Shown here piece by piece: positions 1-9,063 of a stretch of 64,000 bases of DNA. The stretch covers positions 39,738 to 103,737 of the forward strand of contig NZ_JAQWCQ010000004.1 in assembly GCF_028705895.1 (NCBI RefSeq), read 5' to 3'. Position 1 is the stretch's first letter. Each line of letters opens with the position of its first letter. Source of the DNA: Massilibacteroides sp. (lineage in GTDB: Bacteria > Bacteroidota > Bacteroidia > Bacteroidales > Tannerellaceae). The notes below the pieces were generated by a model. The model was not told the DNA's origin. It saw only the letters and a program-made list of their open reading frames with translations, and searched no databases. A program made the position numbers and the translations under genes.

Positions 1-1143
1 TAAGGCTATATGTCCCATCGAAAAGTAAACATCACTAAGCAAAGCTGAAATATAAGGTGTTTTATTCCCTGTTACATAGATGCTTCGTATATCTACACAC
101 GGATAAGAAAATAAATTATCAGCCAGTACGCCCTTTTCTGCCAAAGCAACGTTCAGATAGTTCTGATACAGCAGGTTTGTCATCGGAGTTTTATCGCATT
201 TGTTAACGATTTTATCCCATGCATTATGACGTGCATAGTGATTTAGTTCTTTGAAAAACTCATTATTCGTGTCCATGTATTTAGTCGTCCCGGCAAAAAT
301 AAAATAACTTACGGCTACAAATTGAAGCGCTACAAACAGACCCTTTGTCCAAGTCTTTTTGAAAGGTCTTATTTTATAGATACACGCTATCGAAAATACG
401 ATTAAGAATAAAACCCAAGGCAGGTATATGATAAATCCCGGATGAAGTCTTAACGTAAAATATCCATCCGGCAGAATCGCATGTTTTAAGTTCCCGAAAA
501 GTCCAAACCACATAGCTGTTTTACCAAATAGAAAAACGAAGAGAGGCAGAAGGACAAACCAGAATGCTTTTTTCGGATTTTGAAACAGTTCTATGATAAA
601 TAAAAGACAGCTATACAAAAGAGCTACCGGACCGGCGGCAATAAACAAGAAAAAAGTACTCAGGAGTGAATAGATGAAACGTGATCTGAACTTACGGAAA
701 TAGGATTGCAGACAGATACATAGTAACATCAATAAAAGAGCAATTGTTCCCGTGTAAAGATAGTTGACATTAAAGTGGAGGAAAAGTAAAGAGACAACAG
801 GGAAAAATGATAGAAATAAAAGGGTGTTACTGTGTGTAAGCTTGTATAAAATACGCGTAGTAAAAAAACTGATCAGCGTGAGTAGTAGCGCTGTAATCAG
901 TACTCCGACTATAGGATAAACAAAAAATTGAATCAGAAAATTAGCAATAAGCTGCGCAAGTCCTCCGGGGTATGCCAGAATATTCCGGATATAATGAGCG
1001 TCATAAAAAAAAGTGTTCCATTCTTCAACGTAACAAAAGTTGTATGCTCCTGTTGTTTGAATAAAAAAGAAGAACAGAATCAACAGGATTACCCATCCTG
1101 AAGTCTGTAATAGATTGTTCGTATAGATTGTTCGTTTATCCAT
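1..1143 (-). CDS. Multi-pass membrane protein (DUF6057-like), C-terminus truncated by window edge
   Basis: Open reading frame of 381 codons on the minus strand from ATG at 1143 (MDKRTIYTNNLLQTSGWVILLILFFFF...) running off the left edge; many hydrophobic segments. Not in the ORF track because it has no stop inside the window. Family name is from memory. Confidence 0.75.
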   Translation of the reverse strand, partial: MDKRTIYTNNLLQTSGWVILLILFFFFIQTTGAYNFCYVEEWNTFFYDAHYIRNILAYPGGLAQLIANFLIQFFVYPIVGVLITALLLTLISFFTTRILYKLTHSNTLLFLSFFPVVSLLFLHFNVNYLYTGTIALLLMLLCICLQSYFRKFRSRFIYSLLSTFFLFIAAGPVALLYSCLLFIIELFQNPKKAFWFVLLPLFVFLFGKTAMWFGLFGNLKHAILPDGYFTLRLHPGFIIYLPWVLFLIVFSIACIYKIRPFKKTWTKGLFVALQFVAVSYFIFAGTTKYMDTNNEFFKELNHYARHNAWDKIVNKCDKTPMTNLLYQNYLNVALAEKGVLADNLFSYPCVDIRSIYVTGNKTPYISALLSDVYFSMGHIAL

Positions 1144-1372
1144 CGATTGTGGCTTTATTCTCAAAATTATGTAGAATAAATGATAGAAAACAGTTCCTGC
1201 CGGAGGTTTTTCTCCAAATGTAACATAGGGAGAAAATTTTGTAACATCAGTGCTGAAGACAATGATATTATTGCCCTAAGCGTAATACATAATAAAGTGT
1301 TTGTAACGTATTTTCTTGGGAAGAAGTAGCCGGTCGGATAACTTTGAGCATACATCTTAAATCCGACCAATC

Positions 1373-3898
1373 ATGAACAGTAAACAAGCTCTTTTAATTC
1401 TTTTTTTATCATTAGTTACACACGTGGTATTTGCACAAAATCCCATTATACGAGACCAATATTCCGCCGATCCCACGGCTAAGGTTTTTGAGGGGAAAAT
1501 ATATGTTTATCCTTCTCACGACATACCCAGTCCTATAGAACGTTTGAAAGAATGGTTTTGTATGGCCGATTACCATGTTTTTTCCTCTGAAGATATGATA
1601 GATTGGACAGATCATGGAGTTATAGTCAGTCAAGAACGTGTGCCCTGGATACAGCCGGAGTCTTATTCCATGTGGGCTCCCGATTGCGTTTATAAGGATG
1701 GAAGGTATTATTTCTATTATCCTTCTACTCCGCGTGGAGAAGAGAAACGCGGATTTGCCATAGGTGTTGCTATCGCAGAGAAGCCCTACGGCCCTTTTAT
1801 GCCGCAATTCAAACCTATTGAAGGAATACATGGAATTGATCCCTGTGTTTTGGTCGATACCGATGGCCAAAGTTATATCTACTGGGCAGGACGCAGAATG
1901 TTCATGGCAAAACTGAAGGATAATATGACGGAATTGGCTACGGAACCGTTACAGATAGAAGGCTTGCCGGAAGGATTCAAAGAAGGTCCTTTTGTTTTTG
2001 AGCGCAGTGGAAAATATTATTTTACTTTTCCCTGGATTCAGGATAAAACGGAAACCTTAGCCTATGCCATGGGAGATAGTCCGATGGGACCATTTGAGTT
2101 TAAAGGATTAATTATGGATCAGTCGCCTACGAGCTGTTGGACAAATCATCATTCTATCATAGAATACAAAGACCAATGGTACTTGTTTTATCATCACAAT
2201 GATTACTCTCCGGAGTTCGATAAGAACAGATCCGTACGCGTAGATTCACTTTTCTTTAATGCGGACGGTACGATTCAGAAAGTTGCTCCTACTTTGCGTG
2301 GCGTGGGCGTGTCCGACGCGCGGGCGAGAATTCAGATAGACCGTTATACTGCTATAAGTTCTACAGGTGCATCGATCTCTTTTTTAGATGAAAGTGATAA
2401 ATTCAACGGATGGAAAACCGTTTTCAGTAAAAAGAACGCCTGGGTTCAATACAATCGTGTAGATTTCGGCAATGAAAAAGTTCAGAAAATAAAAATCAAG
2501 CTTAATTCGAAATCGGGAGGTATATTAAAAATACAAACGGCCGGTGAAGACGGAGATGTGATTGCATCGGTCAATATACCGCAGAGTAAAGATTGGACTG
2601 TCGTAACTGCTCCCGTTGGTTTTGCACCGGAAGGAGTACAGGATTTGTCTGTCTCTCTTCAAAAAGGAAGTAATGTAGAGATAGATTGGATAGGCTTTGA
2701 TGAATTACCTTGGGAAAAAGGCGCTTTTGAAACGAGAGAATACCGCAATCTATTTGCCGAAATGGGCTATAAGCAGGCAGATATCGACGCCAAACTGAAA
2801 GAGGTGTTCGATGGAGTGTTTTTCGGCCCGGACAAAGTTTATTTTGAAGTTGGTGATTCGATGGCCTATATAAGTGACATTAAAAATCAGGATGCGCGCA
2901 GTGAAGGGATGTCCTACGGAATGATGATTGCCGTGCAGTTCGACAGGAAAGATCTATTCGATCGTTTGTGGCGGTGGAGTAAAAAATATATGCAGCATAA
3001 GGATGGCCCTTTGAAGGGCTACTTTGCCTGGAGTTGTAAAACCGATGGTACACGTCTTGCGCAAGGCCCAGCTTCCGATGGAGAATTGTATTTTATAACC
3101 TCACTCATCTTTGCATCCAACCGTTGGGGTAACGACACGGGGATAAATTATCTTGCCGAAGCACAGCATATTCTGGATTGTTCCATGCAAAAAGCAGGAA
3201 TGAATCGAGTTGCTCCCCTCATTAATCTGGAACATAAATTGATCACATTCGTTCCCGATATCTGGGGTGGACGATTTACTGATCCTTCCTATCATCTACC
3301 GGCCTTTTACGAAGTCTGGGCACGATGGGCAAAGGATGAAAGATCGGAGTTCTGGCAGGAATGTGCAGAGAAAAGTCGGGAATATTTACGTAAAAGCATT
3401 CATCCGGTAACCGGCCTAAATCCGGATTATAACAACTACGATGGAACGTTGTTAGGTTATAACAGACTTATAGGAGATGCCTTTCGCTTTGACTCCTGGC
3501 GGGTACCGATGAATATTGCGCTGGATTATTCCTGGTCGTGCGCAGACAAGAAGTGGCAGCAAGATTATGGTAATAAGATACAAAACTTCCTTTACAGTCA
3601 GGGGGTTGAAACTTTTGTGGATCAATATAATGTAGATGGAACACAGGTGGCGGATACATTGGATGCCGGTGGCTACAAAGAACTGAGGCACTCGTTAGGA
3701 TTGGTGGCTACATCTGCTGCCGTATCGTTGAATTGTACACATCCGAAAAGCCGGGAGTTTGTAGATCAATTGTGGAATGCAAAACATCTCCCTTATGAAG
3801 ACGGATACTTTGATGCTTATTTTGATGGTTTGCTTCGTTTATTCTCTTTTATGCATCTGAGTGGAAATTACAGGATTATCTTTCCCGAAAAGAATTGA
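1373..3898 (+). CDS. Secreted bifunctional glycoside hydrolase: N-terminal GH43-like, central CBM6-like, C-terminal GH8-like (Rex-type)
   Basis: 841 aa; signal peptide ending VVFAQ; GH43 beta-propeller signatures (NPIIRDQYSADPTAKVFEGKIYVYPSHD, MWAPDCVYKDGRYYFYYP); GH8 signatures (DARSEGMSYGMMIAVQ, GPASDGELYFITSLIFA). Confidence 0.85.
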   Translation: MNSKQALLILFLSLVTHVVFAQNPIIRDQYSADPTAKVFEGKIYVYPSHDIPSPIERLKEWFCMADYHVFSSEDMIDWTDHGVIVSQERVPWIQPESYSMWAPDCVYKDGRYYFYYPSTPRGEEKRGFAIGVAIAEKPYGPFMPQFKPIEGIHGIDPCVLVDTDGQSYIYWAGRRMFMAKLKDNMTELATEPLQIEGLPEGFKEGPFVFERSGKYYFTFPWIQDKTETLAYAMGDSPMGPFEFKGLIMDQSPTSCWTNHHSIIEYKDQWYLFYHHNDYSPEFDKNRSVRVDSLFFNADGTIQKVAPTLRGVGVSDARARIQIDRYTAISSTGASISFLDESDKFNGWKTVFSKKNAWVQYNRVDFGNEKVQKIKIKLNSKSGGILKIQTAGEDGDVIASVNIPQSKDWTVVTAPVGFAPEGVQDLSVSLQKGSNVEIDWIGFDELPWEKGAFETREYRNLFAEMGYKQADIDAKLKEVFDGVFFGPDKVYFEVGDSMAYISDIKNQDARSEGMSYGMMIAVQFDRKDLFDRLWRWSKKYMQHKDGPLKGYFAWSCKTDGTRLAQGPASDGELYFITSLIFASNRWGNDTGINYLAEAQHILDCSMQKAGMNRVAPLINLEHKLITFVPDIWGGRFTDPSYHLPAFYEVWARWAKDERSEFWQECAEKSREYLRKSIHPVTGLNPDYNNYDGTLLGYNRLIGDAFRFDSWRVPMNIALDYSWSCADKKWQQDYGNKIQNFLYSQGVETFVDQYNVDGTQVADTLDAGGYKELRHSLGLVATSAAVSLNCTHPKSREFVDQLWNAKHLPYEDGYFDAYFDGLLRLFSFMHLSGNYRIIFPEKN

Positions 3899-4011
3899 GC
3901 CCTGTTTTTCAGTAAACATATCAGTGCCTTTTGGGGATATTGTAATAAAACAGGAATGCTGTAGAGCTATATCCTCAGAGAAATCGTTATTTTTGCAGAA
4001 ATATCGAGTTT

Positions 4012-5031
4012 ATGAGTATTACAATATTAGGTATTGAATCTTCTTGCGACGATACGTCATCGTCAGTTATCCGTGACGGTGTATTGCTGTCCAATGTTAT
4101 AGCCAGTCAGTCAGTACATGAAGCATACGGTGGCGTTGTTCCCGAATTGGCCTCGCGTGCACATCAGCAAAATATTATTCCGGTGGTAAGTGAAGCGATT
4201 AAACGCGCAGGTATTGATAAATCCGAATTGGATGCGATCGCTTTTACGCGCGGCCCGGGATTGATGGGATCTTTATTGGTGGGTACTTCTTTTGCGAAAG
4301 GGCTTTCCATGTCGTTGGGTATTCCTATGATTGAAGTGAACCATTTACAGGCGCATGTCTTGGCTCATTTTATTAAAGATACGCCCGAAGATACAGATCA
4401 GCCGTCTTATCCTTTCCTGTGTCTGCTTGTTTCAGGCGGAAATTCTCAGATCATAAAGGTAAAAGCGTATAACGATATGGAAGTGATCGGACAAACGATT
4501 GACGATGCTGCGGGAGAGGCATTTGACAAATGTGCGAAAGTCATGGGATTGGGATATCCCGGAGGTCCGGTTGTTAACCGTCTGGCTAATGAAGGCAATC
4601 CGAAGGCATTTACATTCAGCAAACCGAATATAGCAGGATATGATTATAGTTTCAGCGGACTAAAAACCTCTTTTCTTTATACTCTCCGTGATCGATTGAA
4701 GGAAGATCCGGATTTTATCGAAAAAAACAAAGCCGATCTATGTGCGTCTTTACAAGTAACCGTAGTCGATATTCTGATGAATAAATTGCGCAAAGCAGCA
4801 AAAGACCTGAATATAAAAGAGGTGGCTATTGCAGGCGGTGTTTCGGCTAATACCGGACTTCGTGATGCCTTCCACGATCATGCGAAACGTTTTGGCTGGA
4901 AAATACATATACCCAAGTTTGCTTACACAACCGATAATGCCGCCATGGTGGCTATTACGGGCTATTATAAATATATGGATAAGGAATTTTGTCCAATGGA
5001 TGCCGCTCCTTTTTCACGCGTTGTATTATAA
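4012..5031 (+). CDS. tsaD: tRNA N6-adenosine threonylcarbamoyltransferase TsaD
   Basis: MSITILGIESSCDDTSSSVIRDG..., ASRAHQQNI, GGVSANTGLR motifs; 339 aa. Confidence 0.97.
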   Translation: MSITILGIESSCDDTSSSVIRDGVLLSNVIASQSVHEAYGGVVPELASRAHQQNIIPVVSEAIKRAGIDKSELDAIAFTRGPGLMGSLLVGTSFAKGLSMSLGIPMIEVNHLQAHVLAHFIKDTPEDTDQPSYPFLCLLVSGGNSQIIKVKAYNDMEVIGQTIDDAAGEAFDKCAKVMGLGYPGGPVVNRLANEGNPKAFTFSKPNIAGYDYSFSGLKTSFLYTLRDRLKEDPDFIEKNKADLCASLQVTVVDILMNKLRKAAKDLNIKEVAIAGGVSANTGLRDAFHDHAKRFGWKIHIPKFAYTTDNAAMVAITGYYKYMDKEFCPMDAAPFSRVVL

Positions 5032-5044
5032 AAAAAAAGAAATT

Positions 5045-5602
5045 ATGGAAAAAACACGTTGTGGTTGGTGTGGTACGGATCCGCTTTATGTAAAATACCA
5101 CGATGAAGAATGGGGAAAAGAAGTGACCGACGATCATAAAATGTTTGAATTTCTCGTTCTTGAAAATGCACAAGCCGGATTGAGTTGGATTACCATCCTT
5201 AGAAAGCGTGAAGGTTATCGCAACGCTTTTCACAATTTTGACGTAGAAAAGGTGGCTAAGATGACAGAGGCAGACGTGGAACGCCTGATGCAAGATACCG
5301 GAATCATTCGTAACCGGAATAAAATCAAATCGACAATTACTAATGCCATTCATTTTATAGAAGTACAAAAGGAATTCGGCTCGTTTTGCGCCTATATGCG
5401 TTCATTTTTGCCCGAAGGCAAACCCATAATTAATCATTGGCAAACCATAGCAGAAGTACCCGCTTTCACCCCATTGTCCGATGCAATCAGTAAAGACATG
5501 AAAAAGCGTGGATTCAAATTCTTCGGAACAACCATCTGTTATGCCCATTTACAGGCCGTAGGATACGTGAATGATCATTTGATCGCGTGTCATTGTCGAT
5601 AA
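5045..5602 (+). CDS. tag: DNA-3-methyladenine glycosylase I
   Basis: RCGWCGTDPLYVKYHDEEWG, FEFLVLENAQAGLSWITILRKRE. Start set to internal ATG 5045, in frame with ORF 4829..5602. Confidence 0.95.
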   Translation: MEKTRCGWCGTDPLYVKYHDEEWGKEVTDDHKMFEFLVLENAQAGLSWITILRKREGYRNAFHNFDVEKVAKMTEADVERLMQDTGIIRNRNKIKSTITNAIHFIEVQKEFGSFCAYMRSFLPEGKPIINHWQTIAEVPAFTPLSDAISKDMKKRGFKFFGTTICYAHLQAVGYVNDHLIACHCR

Positions 5603-5739
5603 ATTTGCCTTTATTACCTTGCTGAATTTAAGGGGTTGATTATTAGATTGGTATATGTTGGTAATATTACCTTTTTTGTCTTTCTCCATGCAAAGATCCT
5701 TTACTTTTGTCTTCATGTTTAACTCTAAAAAAAAATAAT

Positions 5740-6125
5740 ATGAAAAGAAGCTATTTCTAATAGTTGTTTTGTTTTTGTCTTTAAATGCTATAATGAAGGC
5801 GCAGGAAATACAAGGTACTTGGAATTTGGTAGAAAGTAGTGGTATCCCGGTTGCTAAAGATTATACACAACAAAAGCCTATTACTGCAACTCATTTTATC
5901 TGGGTGAAAGCAGACCCTAAGGGGAATATTATTTCCGGTGCCTCCGGTACTTATACATTAAAAAATGGGGTATATACAGAAACTATCTTATATACGCTTT
6001 CGGGAATGGTGCCTTTTAAGGGGAAAAAGGCTACTTATAAAGTGTCTTTTGATAATACAAGATTAAAACTGGATGGAGTACTGGAATTAGACAGTGATAA
6101 TAAAATTCAGAATGTTGAAGTTTGA
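5740..6125 (+). pseudogene. Lipocalin-like secreted protein with a 1-nt frameshift in the signal peptide
   Basis: ATG AAA AGA AGC TAT TTC TAA terminates at once. One frame over, from 5751, reads LFLIVVLFLSLNAIMKAQ|EIQGTWNLVESSGIP..., a normal signal peptide plus lipocalin-like body. Confidence 0.6.
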
Positions 6126-6182
6126 GAAAATAGTAAGTGATTTTGATTGGAATTGTTGAAAAAAATGACTGTTTGAGAAATC

Positions 6183-6926
6183 TTGTCGAAATACTATTTA
6201 TATCTGAATTTTATAGGAACCCGACTTGAGAACTATACGGTTGCTCTGGCTTATCTTGAAGAATATCACAAGAATGCGATGCTTCTTTATAAAAAGTCAC
6301 AGGAAATAGAGGCTGAAACCCGAAATCATAAAGACTTTGTTGATAAAAGAATAGCGACTTTTGAAGATCGATCTAATTCAAGAGAAAAAACACTCGTTGA
6401 CTTTCTCTGTTCTTTATTACTTGTCGGACTTTTCTGGGCTTATCTACGACACAAAAAGAATCATTTATTCTATAAAAGAGGGGAAAATAAACTCAAAAGT
6501 CTTGATTCTGAGATTTATTCTAAAACGAAAGAAATTAAAGAAATTGAATATTCTTCTTTTCTTTTACAAGCTGATATTTTTGTACAAACTGCATTGTTTG
6601 CAGAACTAAAAGAACTGGAAGCACAACCAAGAACAAAAGATGCTAAAGTCTTGAGTTATGAGAAACAGAAAATGCTACAAAACGAAATCGACCGGATATT
6701 CAATAAGTTTTGTGAAATGCTTTATAGTATTGATCTAAAACTGACTCTAAACGATATAAAATTATGTTGCCTTTCTCTTTTGCCGTTGGATTCTTATGCA
6801 AAGGCGCTATGTTTTGTCTCAACAGAAATAAGTGTTGTAAAGCAAAGAAAGCATTATATCAAGAAGAAGATGCTCAGTTCTCCTGAGAATAAAGAGTTAT
6901 TTGATTTTATCTTTGCTAAAAGATAG
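6183..6926 (+). pseudogene. C-terminal part of a TPR/transmembrane/coiled-coil transcriptional regulator, N-terminal TPR region missing
   Basis: Opens from a TTG; contains one TM segment (TLVDFLCSLLLVGLFWAYL), a coiled coil and a C-terminal region like Bacteroidota HTH-like regulators (LTLNDIKLCCLSLLPLDSYAKALCFVSTEISVVKQRKHYIKKKM...LFDFIFAKR). Confidence 0.5.
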
Positions 6927-6941
6927 AAATAGCAAGAGAAA

Positions 6942-7082
6942 TTACTTCTTTATGCTATAGCCTTTCTTTTGAGCGATGATAAGGACGGATTCGGCAATGG
7001 CATCCCCTAAGTCGTCCGAATTTTCTTCTTTTGCCATTACTGCATTGATGTATGCTTGTCGTTTTGTTGCTAATCTTTCCAT
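6942..7082 (-). CDS. Small hypothetical protein (46 aa)
   Basis: ATG at 7082 to TAA at 6942: MERLATKRQAYINAVMAKEENSDDLGDAIAESVLIIAQKKGYSIKK. Below the ORF-track size cutoff. Confidence 0.4.
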   Translation of the reverse strand: MERLATKRQAYINAVMAKEENSDDLGDAIAESVLIIAQKKGYSIKK

Positions 7083-7153
7083 ATCCGATATAAGTATAAT
7101 TGGCAAAATGAACGGTACACTTTTTTTAAACGAAAAGTAAAAAATACATTTTG

Positions 7154-7172
7154 ATTTAAACGATGTTTAAAT
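7154..7172. promoter_or_regulatory. 19-bp palindrome ATTTAAAC-GAT-GTTTAAAT (candidate operator)
   Basis: Perfect 8-bp arms, 3-bp spacer; half-site ATTTAAAC recurs at 7190-7197. Lies 72 bp upstream of the 46-aa minus ORF. Confidence 0.4.
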
Positions 7173-7665
7173 ACCTGTCAAGCAGTACCATTTAAACTGG
7201 ATGGTAGAAATTAGGTGTAGTGTCTAAACAAAAACAATACACGCTGAAAATCATTCGTTTTCGAAAATAAACCGTCAAAGTCAGGAGTGATGAGGATATG
7301 ATATCAAGTTTTTCAATCTCTTCTACTCCGATAGCTAAATATAAACAAAAGAAATTCAATTATTATTAGAAAAGATAAATGAAGATTTACCTTCAGGTAT
7401 TTTCCATATTGATAATAAAACTTGTTGCATTGCTTTAGTTAACCAATATCCTATCTCGTCTCAGGACGAATTGAAGGTAAATGATTTTACTTTTTTTTGT
7501 CAGTGGACGTATAGAGCATTTATGCGTTATGGCGTAAAGTTTAATTCCTGTGGTGTGAATTAATATACAAATGATTATTGACTGAGAAGTCAAGAATTGT
7601 AAACAATAGTTTGGTTAAATGTAGATGGGCGGAATTCGTTGGGAAACACATTCTGCCCTTTTGAT

Positions 7666-9051
7666 TTAAGATTTAGTCTGTACGTTTTTATAGTAAGTAA
7701 ATCGTTTCATAACTTCTTTTACGTAATTTGCTGTTTCCGATCCACGTAAATAACCATGTCGGCATACGGAATCATTGTAAAAGGTCGGTTCGCTTTTTAG
7801 CCGGATATAATCTACAACATTATTCTCCCAGAGAGTTGGACTTTTACCGTATTTAATGGCTAATCTTTGTGCATCATATATATGTCCTATACCGGCATTA
7901 TAAGCAGCTAACGTGAATTTTATTTTTTCTTCAGGATCAGTTATATTCTTCAATCCTTTTCGAAATTCAAGCAGACAGCGTACTGCTGTGTGAATAGCAA
8001 TGTCCGGATCTTGTAGTTCATGCGGACTTATTCCAAAGCCTCTCGCGGTTCCCGGCATTATCCCCATTAATCCTTCTGCTCCTGCCCAGGATACAACATT
8101 CGGATTGAATCTGGACTCCTGATATGCTATTGATGCTAATAATCGCCAGTCCCATCCGATGGATTTTGCATGTTTCTTGAAAGACTCATCAAAACGGGAG
8201 ATGTGTCCGTTTTTGATTTCGGGTGTTTCGGTTATATCCGGCATTTTGCTAAGTTCGAAATATCGTTTCATGGCCGATCTGTAAGCACGTTTACTTGTAT
8301 TATTTGACGACCATTCGTCAATAGCATCAGCCAGACCGTTGTTTTCTTTATTTACCATCCATGAAGATCGTTGCATAAAGCTGATCTTTAATCCAATATT
8401 AATATTCCAGTAGTACGTTTTGTTTAATCGGGCTAAGTTATCGTCACTTACTGTATAAGCTATTTCACCTTTTGATACCATCTCAATCAAATCTTCGGTT
8501 GTAACAGAGTCTTCGTAAACCTCACGAATGATCAGATCTCCTCCCAATTCTTCATTTAAATTTTGCAGGCGTTCGGAATATTTGGAATTTGCTTTTACGT
8601 GTATTTCTTTGCCAATCAGTTCTGTTACATCTTTTAATATCTTATCACCTTTGTTTGCCCGTTGTATTAAAACCTGACTGGTCAATTCTTCGTATCCGCA
8701 TGAAAGCACATCCTTCTTTAATTCATTATTGATAAAAATAGGATAAGCTGCCACATCTGCTTTTCCTGTCTTTATCATCTCGATTAGCTCGGGAACACTT
8801 TCTGCAATAAGGATTGTTAATTTAAGATCTTGAGATTTGGCAAAGTCATGAATCAGGTCATATTCATACCCCATTTCCTGCATTTTATATTGGAAATAGG
8901 AGGTGGAGCCATATAACGTAACCGCTTTGATTTCTCCGGATTCCTTAATCTGATCAAAGGATCGGATACTGATCATTTCAGTATCTTTTCGACCAATGCA
9001 ACCAAACAAAATACTGAAAATGAATAAACAGAGTAATTCCTTCTTTATCAT
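7666..9051 (-). CDS. mltF: Membrane-bound lytic murein transglycosylase F-like lipoprotein (SBP_bac_3 + SLT domains)
   Basis: Lipoprotein-like N-terminus (LFGCIGRKD), periplasmic binding domain, SLT motif (LLASIAYQESRFNPNVVSWAGAEGLMGIMPGTA...AAYNAG). Confidence 0.9.
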   Translation of the reverse strand: MIKKELLCLFIFSILFGCIGRKDTEMISIRSFDQIKESGEIKAVTLYGSTSYFQYKMQEMGYEYDLIHDFAKSQDLKLTILIAESVPELIEMIKTGKADVAAYPIFINNELKKDVLSCGYEELTSQVLIQRANKGDKILKDVTELIGKEIHVKANSKYSERLQNLNEELGGDLIIREVYEDSVTTEDLIEMVSKGEIAYTVSDDNLARLNKTYYWNINIGLKISFMQRSSWMVNKENNGLADAIDEWSSNNTSKRAYRSAMKRYFELSKMPDITETPEIKNGHISRFDESFKKHAKSIGWDWRLLASIAYQESRFNPNVVSWAGAEGLMGIMPGTARGFGISPHELQDPDIAIHTAVRCLLEFRKGLKNITDPEEKIKFTLAAYNAGIGHIYDAQRLAIKYGKSPTLWENNVVDYIRLKSEPTFYNDSVCRHGYLRGSETANYVKEVMKRFTYYKNVQTKS

Positions 9052-9063
9052 GAGAGAGAATTC

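Noticed and set aside
4829-5044. N-terminal extension of Tag in the ORF track
   Set aside because: It overlaps tsaD in another frame; the conserved glycosylase begins at ATG 5045.
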